From assembly GCA_903830945.1 (NCBI GenBank), contig CAIKVT010000029.1, positions 124,001 to 188,000 on the forward strand: a DNA stretch of 64,000 nucleotides, given 5' to 3'. The notes under the pieces are model-generated. The model was not told the DNA's origin. It did not search any database and saw only the letters and a list, made by a program, of their open reading frames with translations. Shown here piece after piece: positions 1 through 8,559 of this stretch. Position 1 is the first letter of the stretch; every line of letters begins with the position of its first letter. The DNA comes from an uncultured Elusimicrobia bacterium. GTDB taxonomy: Bacteria > Elusimicrobiota > Elusimicrobia > UBA1565 > UBA9628. Made by a program: the position numbers and the translations under genes.

Positions 1-47
1 GGTCTTTACGGCAAGGGCTAAATAGTCTAGAACTGCGCGATCGGCCG

Positions 48-2522
48 TCATTGTCCGGATTCCGGATTCACATTGGTATCCATGACTTCTTCGACCTTCT
101 GCTTCAGACCAGAATTCCCATCTTGCCCGGTCGCCTGCTGTAGAATGGCAGCTAAGGTCCCCTGGGCATTGCCGCTGTTGGTCTTCAAGTCCGCGCGCGC
201 CTGCCCCAACACGGTCTTTTTCGATGCCGCATCAGCGCTGTCTGCCGGGAGATTAGCCGTTATGGTCGTCTCGAGTGCGGCTTTTAGGTCCGGCAGGCTC
301 TCGACCTTCGCCGGCGCTGAAGCGCTGCTGGTCTTGTCCATCTGGAACTGCATGTTCGGAGTGTTTGCCACATTATTACCATTGTCATTGAGTGCCCCAA
401 TGGCGGGCGCCAAGGCTTTCGCTTTTATGATGCTCTTGCCCAGGTTGGCTTCACGCAGCGCCATCATGTCCGCATCGCTCTTCTGCTTCTGGACGATACT
501 CTTCAGGTCGCTGTAGATGCTCGCGGCGTCTTTGAAGCCGCTATCCTTGACGCCTTGTACCTGTGTCTGGATACTCTGGGTCGTAACCGTACCGGCGGCC
601 TCGCCTAGAAGTTTTTGAACTTGGCCCAAGAGCCGCTTCGCGGTCTGGTCATCTGTCTCGGCTTTTACCAAGGGGGCGGCAATAGCCGCTTGGGCATCCC
701 CCGCCGTCTTCGCACTCACCTGAGCGTTACCGTACACTTCACCGTACTTGAGCGCGTTGATGGCAGTGTTCTGTTTGTAGTCCTTGGCATCCTCCGGAAG
801 CGTATCTAAGGCGTCCTTGGTCTTACCCGCCTTATCATCGCCGATAGCCTTGCTCGCCGTCCCAGCCAGCCCCCCAACCGCAGCAACCACATTGTTCATG
901 TTGAAAACCACGCCTTGGTTTAGCTGTGAAGTCTCGACGTCATCAAGTAAGCCTTTGACGCAGCCCACACAGCCACCAACATTATCCTTCTCGTTTATGG
1001 AACTAGCCTTGCAGAGTCCGGAAGGATTGCCGTTCAATGCATCGCGAGCCTGAACCGTCTTCCGTGCCGCCTCCATCAAGGCTTGACCGACATCAGGCGC
1101 CCCTTGCAGGTCCGAGCAGACCTGCTCTAGGGTTCGATTCACGCCGCCGTCTCGCCTTTTCGCTTCATTGACGCCATCCTTCCCCGCGGTTTCCCCGTTC
1201 GAAGGGTTCTCATCCCCGGCCCCTACGTCATAGGTACAACCCGTATATATGGATTTAGCACCAGGTTGCACTTGTCCCGCGATCATACTTAAAATTTCTC
1301 CGGTGGGCTTATTAAAACACAGGCCCTTGCCTTTTTCATCGCAACTATCCGCAATATTAGCAGGCGAGATCCCTTTCTTCTCTTTACAATTATAAACATG
1401 GGAAGATTTATCGCCCCCGAACCCATCCATAGATTTCACGACGCCGGCAGTGATGGCCTTCATTGGCGTCATCACCGCTTCCTCAAGGATCTTCTGCTTA
1501 AGATCAGGCCAGAGCATCGCATCCTTCTCCTTGAGCTTCCAGGCCAAATCTATGGCATGCTGCATGTTCTGCTTGGCGGCCATAAACGCCAAAGACTCGC
1601 CCAAAGACTTGGAATCCTTGTTCCCGTTGGCGCCGTCCCCCTTGTCATCCTTACCCAGCCCACCCTCGCCCACACCGCCGTTGCCGGAGCCTCCCGGCAT
1701 GTTGATCCCGGCCGCCTGCTCGGCATTGGTCGCGGCCGAACCCTGCCGGTTAAGGGCGCTGCCTGCGTTAGCCGCGGCCTTCTTCAATGCATCCATGGAG
1801 CCCGCACTCCCGTTTTCCGGACCCCGAGACCCAACCCCCGCATAGCCCGGCATCTTGCTCACATACCCCAAAGAATTACCCTGGGCGGCTGTATTAGGCG
1901 CGTGGCTGGCGCTGATGGGCGGAGGGGACCATTGGGCGCCCCCCCCTCCTCCTGAGCCCACGCCCAGGCCGCGCAAGCCCGCATTCGTCAAAGAGGGCTT
2001 AGGAACAGGCAGGCTGGCCGCCTTAGTGGCGGCCGACGCGCCCTTGGACGCCGCGTTGGCGATAGCGTCCTTCCAATCCGTGTTCTCCTTGGCCGGCGAA
2101 GGCGGCGTCGTAGAAGTCGCCGCGGGCTGCGCCGAGGCTCCAGGGCCCATGATCAAAGAGGAAGGGTCGCGCACGTTGAGAGGCGTGATCACATCGCCGC
2201 CGCCGCCGGCGAAACTGCCGGGGGCCAGGCCGTTGACGCCCGACTCATAGGGAGAGTTCCCGTCTCCGAAGCGGCCGCCCTTGTTCATAAAGTCCCAGCC
2301 CGGCTTGAAGGAGCCGGAGTCCGCGTTCTCCGGGCTCATCATGAAATGCTCGGCCAAAGGCGCCATGAACAGAACGCCCAGACCCGCCAGGATGAAGGCC
2401 AGATCCTTCTTCTTGAACTGCTTAAGGCGCTCCATGAAGGGAAGCCTCACCGTAAGCCCCTTGATTTTAACCTGGGTTTTCTTGGAATCCTTAAGAGTGG
2501 GGATCTGCGGTTTCTGGTCCAT
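48..2522 (-). CDS. Exported Ala/Gly/Ser-rich protein with one N-terminal membrane segment (824 aa)
   Basis: I do not recognise a family. A basic N-terminus (about residues 1-40) is followed by one membrane segment (about 41-57), so the rest is probably outside the cytoplasm. Residues about 90-310 are low complexity (Gly, Ser, Ala, Asn, Pro). A Cys-rich stretch follows (about 380-530, with a CVGC motif), then a long Ala-rich, probably helical C-terminus. The ATG has a clear AAGGAG ribosome site 8 nt upstream, in a context (GGAGAACCG) nearly identical to that of the gene starting at 8544. It has its own promoter at 2649-2677. It is the last member of the exported Ala/Gly/Ser-rich group in 48-11137 and may be a surface or secreted component of the Tad-associated system (inference). 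Coding is clear from length and composition; function unknown. Confidence 0.8.
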   Translation of the reverse strand: MDQKPQIPTLKDSKKTQVKIKGLTVRLPFMERLKQFKKKDLAFILAGLGVLFMAPLAEHFMMSPENADSGSFKPGWDFMNKGGRFGDGNSPYESGVNGLAPGSFAGGGGDVITPLNVRDPSSLIMGPGASAQPAATSTTPPSPAKENTDWKDAIANAASKGASAATKAASLPVPKPSLTNAGLRGLGVGSGGGGGAQWSPPPISASHAPNTAAQGNSLGYVSKMPGYAGVGSRGPENGSAGSMDALKKAAANAGSALNRQGSAATNAEQAAGINMPGGSGNGGVGEGGLGKDDKGDGANGNKDSKSLGESLAFMAAKQNMQHAIDLAWKLKEKDAMLWPDLKQKILEEAVMTPMKAITAGVVKSMDGFGGDKSSHVYNCKEKKGISPANIADSCDEKGKGLCFNKPTGEILSMIAGQVQPGAKSIYTGCTYDVGAGDENPSNGETAGKDGVNEAKRRDGGVNRTLEQVCSDLQGAPDVGQALMEAARKTVQARDALNGNPSGLCKASSINEKDNVGGCVGCVKGLLDDVETSQLNQGVVFNMNNVVAAVGGLAGTASKAIGDDKAGKTKDALDTLPEDAKDYKQNTAINALKYGEVYGNAQVSAKTAGDAQAAIAAPLVKAETDDQTAKRLLGQVQKLLGEAAGTVTTQSIQTQVQGVKDSGFKDAASIYSDLKSIVQKQKSDADMMALREANLGKSIIKAKALAPAIGALNDNGNNVANTPNMQFQMDKTSSASAPAKVESLPDLKAALETTITANLPADSADAASKKTVLGQARADLKTNSGNAQGTLAAILQQATGQDGNSGLKQKVEEVMDTNVNPESGQ

Positions 2523-2648
2523 AGCGGTTCTCCTTAAGAACGCCGTGCTTACTAAAAACGATGCCTGCGATCATCGCGCGGGAAGGATTCAGACATATTT
2601 CCTTACTTAATTCCGCGCTTTAAAAACCCTGCCGTCAGAACCGAGGAT

Positions 2649-2677
2649 AGTGTAATATGACCCCCAGACATTGTCAA
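2649..2677 (-). promoter_or_regulatory. Sigma70-type promoter for the 824-aa gene
   Basis: Read on the minus strand: TTGACA, a 17-nt spacer, then TACACT. The predicted start of transcription is near 2642, leaving a leader of about 120 nt. The -35 context (TATTGACAnTG..TGGGGG) matches the promoter at 5243-5271, suggesting duplication or a shared regulator. Confidence 0.75.
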
Positions 2678-2748
2678 TAGAGCCAAGCGCTTTTAACCGA
2701 ATTCAAACCATGCGCAATTAAGTCGAGGGGGAACGCATGGCCGCAGGA

Positions 2749-4146
2749 TCACCGCCAGTCCAGGATTTTTTGAACAAAATTCTGCTCCTCCGGGCTTTCA
2801 CATACGAAAGAAGGATTGTCCCTGAAAGCGCAGATGCCCTGCGCTTCGCGCAGCTGGTAAGCTTGGCAGTCGGCCAGATACTCGTCCTGGATCGACTGGA
2901 GCCCGGGCAACGGCAATCTCATCTCGAAGTACGCTTGCAGCGTATAGTAAGCCGCCTGCCCGCAAGACAACGGATGGCCATTATGACAGTCCACGCGACT
3001 GGCGTCAGCCAGGTCTTCGTCGGACTTGAGCTGCCTGCTGCGCATGCTGACTTGTTCCCCCAGAGACGCCATCATGCCCGCGGAGCCCGCTGATTGCGAC
3101 AGCGCGGCTGCCACGTCGTCGCAGCCGTTGATTTTATTTGCCAGGTCCTCACCGCTGGTCATGAGCGAATCGACATAACTGCCATTGTCTATGGGCGTTG
3201 CCTCATCCGACGCGGTGACCACTCCGGATTGAAGCAGGCTATGTCCGTCGAAAGAGATAGACGCCATGTGCGCCCCGGGCTCCTTGGGACAACTGGGGCA
3301 TTGATCCATATATTTCTTCCCGCCCTTGCTGTAGGTGCGCGCCACGACCAGGTCGCAAAGAGCGTCGGCCGCCTGGTCGCACCTCGGCCCTTGCCCGGAG
3401 TTCCACGCGTTGACGACCTGCACCCCCTTCTGCTGCGAGAAAGCGGAAAGACGGCTGAGCTGGCCCCCCGCCCCAATCAAATTCCTGCCCCCGGCAAGAC
3501 TTCTCTCCCTGGTGTCCATCATCCTTTGCACCAGACCGCCGGGACCCGCATCCACGGCCCGCGCCCCGCTGTACCCACCAGCCTCCGCCAGCAGGATCCG
3601 GTTCTCCGGCCCCGCACCGGCAGAGGTGGCGGTCCCCGCGATGAGCGCCGTTGGATCGGCATTCGCAAGGCCGCTCTTCATCTCCTCAGCGGTCAGCGCG
3701 ACCGCCGTCGGCACTCCCCTGGGATTAGCCGGACTGGCCAACCCCTGGATCGTCTTGCCGCCCAGTCTCTCAGCGGTGGGTCTCGGCGCCTTGAGAAGAT
3801 CTGCGGCGCCTGCGACCAGCGCCAGAGAGGATTGCCCCGGATAGGACCCGGCCGCATACCCCAGGAGGAAAATGCGGCTGGAAGCGTCCTGCCTCGCCTT
3901 GGCGGCGAATATCGCCCGCCCCATATCAGGGAAGTCAGGGGAGCCCATATGGACGGCGACGTGCAATGCTCGCGCGATAGGCAACGGCCAGCTCACGTGG
4001 GATTGCACCGACGGCAACAACATCAAGCCGGACGCACCCGCCACCGCGAGAAGCACCAGCGGCACGGCGTCATTCTTCCTGTTGCGGAAAAAAAAGAGCA
4101 AGGCCATCAGGCCCTTTCTTTTATTCCTCTCGAAGAACTGGCTCAT
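2749..4146 (-). CDS. Exported Cys-containing protein with N-terminal membrane anchor (465 aa)
   Basis: Family not recognised. The start was set at the ATG that overlaps the upstream stop as ATGA (4143-4146); a longer reading frame exists but is only the shadow of the neighbour. A basic N-terminus precedes one membrane segment (about 27-46). The exported part is Ala/Gly-rich to about residue 220, then has numerous Cys (for example CPSC near residue 270) and ends in a hydrophilic Cys-containing domain, so disulphides in the periplasm are likely. It is translationally coupled to the gene at 4143-5129 and shares its promoter. A short module of the form LSRLSAFSQQKG in the middle resembles pieces of the neighbouring paralogues. 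Function unknown. Confidence 0.8.
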   Translation of the reverse strand: MSQFFERNKRKGLMALLFFFRNRKNDAVPLVLLAVAGASGLMLLPSVQSHVSWPLPIARALHVAVHMGSPDFPDMGRAIFAAKARQDASSRIFLLGYAAGSYPGQSSLALVAGAADLLKAPRPTAERLGGKTIQGLASPANPRGVPTAVALTAEEMKSGLANADPTALIAGTATSAGAGPENRILLAEAGGYSGARAVDAGPGGLVQRMMDTRERSLAGGRNLIGAGGQLSRLSAFSQQKGVQVVNAWNSGQGPRCDQAADALCDLVVARTYSKGGKKYMDQCPSCPKEPGAHMASISFDGHSLLQSGVVTASDEATPIDNGSYVDSLMTSGEDLANKINGCDDVAAALSQSAGSAGMMASLGEQVSMRSRQLKSDEDLADASRVDCHNGHPLSCGQAAYYTLQAYFEMRLPLPGLQSIQDEYLADCQAYQLREAQGICAFRDNPSFVCESPEEQNFVQKILDWR

Positions 4147-5129
4147 GCGGAAGATCCCCGCGCGCGCCGCCGCCGCTCCCGCACGATAACGACGCCGAGC
4201 GCGGCCAGGAAAGCCGCGATCAAGCCCCACCACCCGAAGTGTTGGTCGGGCCTCCCCAGAAGAGCAGCCAATGCCAGGACAAACTCCGCCCGCTCCCGAT
4301 CGATATCCCCCCCGGCGCGGGCCTGAAGGGCTATCTTGCAATGTTCCTTGTACCTTCGATAGCTTCCGCTCGCCATCAGCCGCGCCGCTGCATCGGCGTC
4401 CAGACCCATGGCCCGAAAGAGTTGCCGAGCGATGCCGTCGAAATACGCGGCGCTCCCACGTGCCGCCGCGTCGGCGTCTATGCCCTTGAAGAAGTCTTGA
4501 ACGGCTGCCTTCTCATCGCCGCCCTTCCATGACTCAACCAGCTTGCGCGCCCAGTCATGAACTTGGCCGGCGTCCGGCCGCTGGTCCTGATTCTCCTGCG
4601 CAGCAGCGAGCTCAGCGGTATCGCCGGAAGAGATCGGCTCGCCCCCCCCATGTCTTGCGAAAGGCTGGTCGCGCACCGCGGCGCCATCCCCAGCATTGCC
4701 TGAAACGAGACGAGCGCTGTCCACCGTTGAGGAGCTATACGCCACGCTCGCAGAATTAATGGCAGGGATGTTGCCAAGGCGCAGAGCCGGCGCCACGCCT
4801 TGCTCAAACCCGCCGGCCGGCGCGCGGCCATCATGAGCCTGCCCCTGGTTTGCCGAGCCGGCCGCCGGGCGGATGTGTCCAGCAGGGAAACCGACCCCGG
4901 TCCCGACGCCCACCGCGCCACCCGGCTGAAGACAAACGGGGAATCCGTGGGTATCGCAGCTGTTCGGATCCATGCACACCGTGCATTTCGGGGTCCCCTG
5001 CACGGTCGCCGGAGGACACACGTCGTCATTGCAGGGATTTTGATCAGCCGACGCGCCGCAAGGCAGCCAGCTGCCGCTCAGAAGAAACAAAAAGGCGGCG
5101 GCACGTGCAATCGCCATCAGCCTATTCAT
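4143..5129 (-). CDS. Exported protein with signal peptide and C-terminal membrane anchor (328 aa)
   Basis: Family not recognised. Residues 1-28 form a typical signal peptide ending near GASA. The mature N-terminus is Cys-rich (CNDDVC, CTVC, within about residues 32-68), followed by a Ser/Ala/Gly-rich linker and an alpha-helical region (about 185-285). A C-terminal membrane segment (about 293-312) is followed by an Arg-rich tail (RERRRRAR), the layout of a type I membrane protein whose tail stays in the cytoplasm. No LPXTG or PEP motif precedes the segment. It is the first gene of a two-gene unit with 2749-4146, driven by the promoter at 5243-5271. No strong ribosome site is visible at the ATG. 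Confidence 0.78.
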   Translation of the reverse strand: MNRLMAIARAAAFLFLLSGSWLPCGASADQNPCNDDVCPPATVQGTPKCTVCMDPNSCDTHGFPVCLQPGGAVGVGTGVGFPAGHIRPAAGSANQGQAHDGRAPAGGFEQGVAPALRLGNIPAINSASVAYSSSTVDSARLVSGNAGDGAAVRDQPFARHGGGEPISSGDTAELAAAQENQDQRPDAGQVHDWARKLVESWKGGDEKAAVQDFFKGIDADAAARGSAAYFDGIARQLFRAMGLDADAAARLMASGSYRRYKEHCKIALQARAGGDIDRERAEFVLALAALLGRPDQHFGWWGLIAAFLAALGVVIVRERRRRARGSSA

Positions 5130-5242
5130 AGCGCATCCCGAAGCATGACATCCATGACGATACGACCCGCAACGCGCGACGTCGCGATACTAGTGTCCTA
5201 TTGAAAATCCAAGACAAATCGTCTTTGGCTCGGCTGTGCCAT

Positions 5243-5271
5243 AGTATATGGCCGCCCCCAATCACTGTCAA
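5243..5271 (-). promoter_or_regulatory. Sigma70-type promoter for the 5129-to-2749 gene pair
   Basis: On the minus strand: TTGACA, 17-nt spacer, TATACT, close to consensus. Transcription would start near 5236, with a leader of about 105 nt. The sequence around and after the -35 box resembles the 2649-2677 promoter (shared TATTGACA and TGGGGG). Confidence 0.78.
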
Positions 5272-5358
5272 TAGGCGCTAAATATTTTTTTAATACATGA
5301 TGCGCTTGGATTCTCCAGGAGCAGCCGGGAGCCCGGAAAATAGCGCAGGTCTACCGGC

Positions 5359-6933
5359 TTATTTCAGGAAACCGGTGACCATGCCGGCGATGGCCAGCAA
5401 GCCGGCGATGATGGCCGCGGTGATGGTGAAATCCGAGAGATCGGCGATGATCAGGGCTACGCCACCCAATAACAGGCCTCCGGAGATCATGAACGAGGTG
5501 CCTTGCGGAGAGCCGCCCTGGCTGTTGATCATGAACCCTTGCGCCATGACCATCAAGGCCATCAGCCCTGCGACGACGGCCAAGCCCACGGCGATGACAT
5601 GGAGATATTTGAGCAACGGATTTCCTCTCTGAATGAGGTCGAGGACGCTCGCGATAAGGAGCAGGACGCCCGCGATCACGACCATGGCGGTGCAGGCATT
5701 CACCATCCCCTGCCAGGGCGTGACGTTCGCGCCGTTCTGGTTCTGGGTCACGCAGGCGCTGCCGTTCCAATAAGCGCCTGCCTCGTAATCGCACTGAGGA
5801 CTGTCGACGGTAGGCGTATAGGCGCCGGAGTTGCCGGCGCTCACCGCCCCTCCGCCTCCGCCCGCGCCGGCGCCGGCCGAAGCCGTCGCAGACGCGGGCG
5901 TGGCGCCGCCGTTGAGTTCGGACGACTCGAACTGGGACGAAGCCGCGGCGGCATTGACCTCGGTGGCCCTGGCTCCGCCGGACCGGATGGCGGGATTGTA
6001 CCTGGTCGACATACCGCGCAGCAAAGCCAGGGTCCTGCTGGTGGAGGAAAGGTGCTTGTGGTTCATACCCATGCCCATCTGAAGATTCTTGGCCTGAAGC
6101 GCTCCGCCCTTGCCGGACTTGGCGCTCTGCTGTCCGAATTGGGCGAGCTGTCCGGCTGAAGCCCCGATCTTCGGAGCTTTCGCGCCGCCCATGGCCCCGC
6201 CGCCCTCCGGGATGTTGCTGCCAAGAGACCGCCCGCCCGTAGCGGCGCTAAGCTTGGAGCCGCTGAGGTCGTGCGCCATCCTGTCGATCGGCATCCCGTT
6301 GCGCAGTTCAGGGCTGCTGGAGGTCTCGGTCAGTTTGTCCGAGTCCGCCCCCTGAGAGCCGGCATTCGCATCACCGCTTTTCTCGTTGGAACCCGGCGCA
6401 AGATCAGCGGATTGCAGCAAGCCGGATTGAGAGGTATAGCGCAAGCCTGAATCACCGGTGGCACGGCTGACCCTCACCGTGGAGGCGATGGCCCCCAGAT
6501 CCGCGAATAAGTTCCCCGAGGAGCCCCGGCCGTGATAGAGCACCCGATAAGCGACCGCGGAGAAGCATCCGGCGACGAGCGCGGCCGCGGCCATGAGCGC
6601 GGCCTTGCCTAACAGGGTCGCGGTCATATCCGAGAAGATAGCCGTGATCTGAGCCAGGAATCCGACTCCGGCTTCAGGAACGGCGGCGGCTGCGGCCCCA
6701 GCCCCGGCGGCCCGCGCGGCGCTGGCGGCGGCCCGCGCGACGCTGGCGGCGGCTCGCGCGCCGAATGCGCCTTCCTCCGCGGTCGCTCCGCCCAAAGGGG
6801 CGCGAACCTGCTTAGCGGTGCCCCAGGCGGCGCCGGACTTCTTACGCTCCTCTTCCTTCTTTTTTAGGTCCGGGATGTCCGCGGCGGGAGCTTGATCAGG
6901 AAGCTCGGCATCATCTTTTTCAGGCATATTCAC
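5359..6933 (-). CDS. Low-complexity membrane protein with four C-terminal transmembrane segments (524 aa)
   Basis: Family not recognised. Layout: charged cytoplasmic N-terminus (1-45, KKKEEERKK), Ala/Arg-rich helix (50-90), membrane segment (about 108-132), a long Gly/Ser/Ala-rich exported region, then a Cys pair bracketing a YWNGSAC motif (about residues 375-392), the motif NVTPWQ, and four membrane segments (about 410-432, 443-468, 480-497, 500-521). Genes at 7024 and 8560 share this layout, so the three are probably paralogues that diverged in the low-complexity part. It is the last gene of a four-gene run starting at 11137. The C-terminal part loosely recalls small multi-span pilin or VirB2-like proteins, but I see no decisive signature. 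Confidence 0.8.
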   Translation of the reverse strand: MNMPEKDDAELPDQAPAADIPDLKKKEEERKKSGAAWGTAKQVRAPLGGATAEEGAFGARAAASVARAAASAARAAGAGAAAAAVPEAGVGFLAQITAIFSDMTATLLGKAALMAAAALVAGCFSAVAYRVLYHGRGSSGNLFADLGAIASTVRVSRATGDSGLRYTSQSGLLQSADLAPGSNEKSGDANAGSQGADSDKLTETSSSPELRNGMPIDRMAHDLSGSKLSAATGGRSLGSNIPEGGGAMGGAKAPKIGASAGQLAQFGQQSAKSGKGGALQAKNLQMGMGMNHKHLSSTSRTLALLRGMSTRYNPAIRSGGARATEVNAAAASSQFESSELNGGATPASATASAGAGAGGGGGAVSAGNSGAYTPTVDSPQCDYEAGAYWNGSACVTQNQNGANVTPWQGMVNACTAMVVIAGVLLLIASVLDLIQRGNPLLKYLHVIAVGLAVVAGLMALMVMAQGFMINSQGGSPQGTSFMISGGLLLGGVALIIADLSDFTITAAIIAGLLAIAGMVTGFLK

Positions 6934-7023
6934 AGCCCTCGGAGGGGTCCTTCTTTTTTGAATATCGACAGAAAATTAAAACACCAGTTATGAACTCATC
7001 CTTTCGTATCGTATATACATTGC

Positions 7024-8544
7024 TTATTCCATTGCACCTGCAACGGTCCCTCCGGCTTCAGCCAATGCTGATAGAGCGAGCACGAGCCCCGTGGTTGTTT
7101 GTATGGCAGCTTCTGCTCCGGCTCCACCCACAAACGGATCCGTCATTGCCAGGTATCCTGCTATCCCTGTCAAAGCACCGATCCCAGTAAATATACCACC
7201 CTCAATAGTACGCCCCATGCCAACCAGCATCAGGCCCAGAATACATTGGAATGCACCAATAGCAATCAATGCCATTGCTAAAGCCTGAACCACTGCATGA
7301 TTAATTCCCTTCCAGGCTCCAACTATGAAAAGGAACGCACTAATTAACATAGCAAGAAGTGATAGAACTTCTAAGATTTTGAAATACATGTTCGTCGGAT
7401 CATTCGCCCCGGTGCCGGCCACATTCGACTGGCTGAGAACGCAGCCTCCGTCCGCCGAATTGACAAAATTCCCCTGCCAGCCATACTTCGACGCCAAATT
7501 GCCGCAGTCGTCAGCTCCCGCCGACGAGCCGCCGCCGATACCCACCGGGGTCCCGCCCCCTCCCGTGGTAGGATTAGCATCGGCTGCCCCGGTGGCCGGG
7601 CTAGCGCCGCCCGTCGATCCCCCAGCGCCGGAGAGCGTCTGCCCTGACCCGGAACCGGTGTCGAAAGGGATCGATGCCGCGGTCGAACGAGCCTCGTTGG
7701 CGCCGGCCCTCGTCTGCCCGACCATCTGAGCAGCACGATTGAGCTGTCTTTGCGCCAAGCTCCGGCCCGGGTTCCTGCTCGCCATGATATGGGAGGCTGA
7801 AGAGCCCACACCGGCCCGGTTGCTGCCCAAAGTGGACAGGACGCCGGAATTCGCATTATTCTTAGCGAGCGGGGCAAAGCCCTGCCCGATTCCACCCGAG
7901 AGCCCAGAACCTCCGGCCAAGCCGCCGCTCCCCTTGGCGAGCTCTCCGAACTTGCGGCTGAACGCCCCCTCCCTCTCCTTCTCTTTAGCAACCGAGGCAG
8001 CTGCGGCCAAAGCCCCCGGGTCCGGAGTCACAGCCCCTGAGACATTCGCCGCCTCCTTCGCCTTGGCCTCCGCGTCAGCCTTGGCCTGCGCTTCAGCCGC
8101 CGCCTTGGCCTCCGCCTCAGCCTTAGCGGCCCTAGCCGCGCGCTCCGCGGGGGTCAACCTGTCCAAACTGCCGGAAACCATACCGACGCTGTTCTGCACC
8201 GGGGCCGACCCGCCCGGGAGGCTGGACGCATCTCCATAGCTGGCCTTCTCGTTCTTGGGAGCGAAGATCGCCGGTTTTCTTTCGTACTTGTTCTCGTCCG
8301 GCCTCAAGCTCTTGCCAACGTTATAGGCGCCGACGCCCAGCGCGCCAACGAGCAGAGTGATCCCGATCTTGAGCGCGGACTGGCTTGCGATGCCGGAGAC
8401 CGTACCGAAGATCCCCCCCCCGCTACGGACAGCAGTGCCGGAGCCGCCGAACCAGGGCAAGGCTCCACCCTTCTTGCGGCGCTTCTCCCCGACCTTAGCC
8501 AATTGCATCGCCGGGATTTGCGGGATCGCCTGTTGAGTGTTCAT
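7024..8544 (-). CDS. Low-complexity membrane protein, paralogue of neighbours (506 aa)
   Basis: Family not recognised. Basic N-terminus (KRRKK), first membrane segment about 56-76, an Ala/Glu/Lys helix (about 132-170) like the TolA stalk, a Gly/Ser-rich region, a Cys pair (CGNLASKYGW ... GGCV, about 345-370) and three or four membrane segments from residue 389 on. The start has TTAGGAG 7 nt upstream, nearly the same context as the gene starting at 2522. The stretch 7024-7400, which encodes the C-terminal membrane part, is visibly richer in A/T and in A/T-ending codons than the rest of the gene, suggesting that this part has a different history. Confidence 0.8.
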   Translation of the reverse strand: MNTQQAIPQIPAMQLAKVGEKRRKKGGALPWFGGSGTAVRSGGGIFGTVSGIASQSALKIGITLLVGALGVGAYNVGKSLRPDENKYERKPAIFAPKNEKASYGDASSLPGGSAPVQNSVGMVSGSLDRLTPAERAARAAKAEAEAKAAAEAQAKADAEAKAKEAANVSGAVTPDPGALAAAASVAKEKEREGAFSRKFGELAKGSGGLAGGSGLSGGIGQGFAPLAKNNANSGVLSTLGSNRAGVGSSASHIMASRNPGRSLAQRQLNRAAQMVGQTRAGANEARSTAASIPFDTGSGSGQTLSGAGGSTGGASPATGAADANPTTGGGGTPVGIGGGSSAGADDCGNLASKYGWQGNFVNSADGGCVLSQSNVAGTGANDPTNMYFKILEVLSLLAMLISAFLFIVGAWKGINHAVVQALAMALIAIGAFQCILGLMLVGMGRTIEGGIFTGIGALTGIAGYLAMTDPFVGGAGAEAAIQTTTGLVLALSALAEAGGTVAGAME

Positions 8545-8559
8545 GACGGTTCTCCTAAC

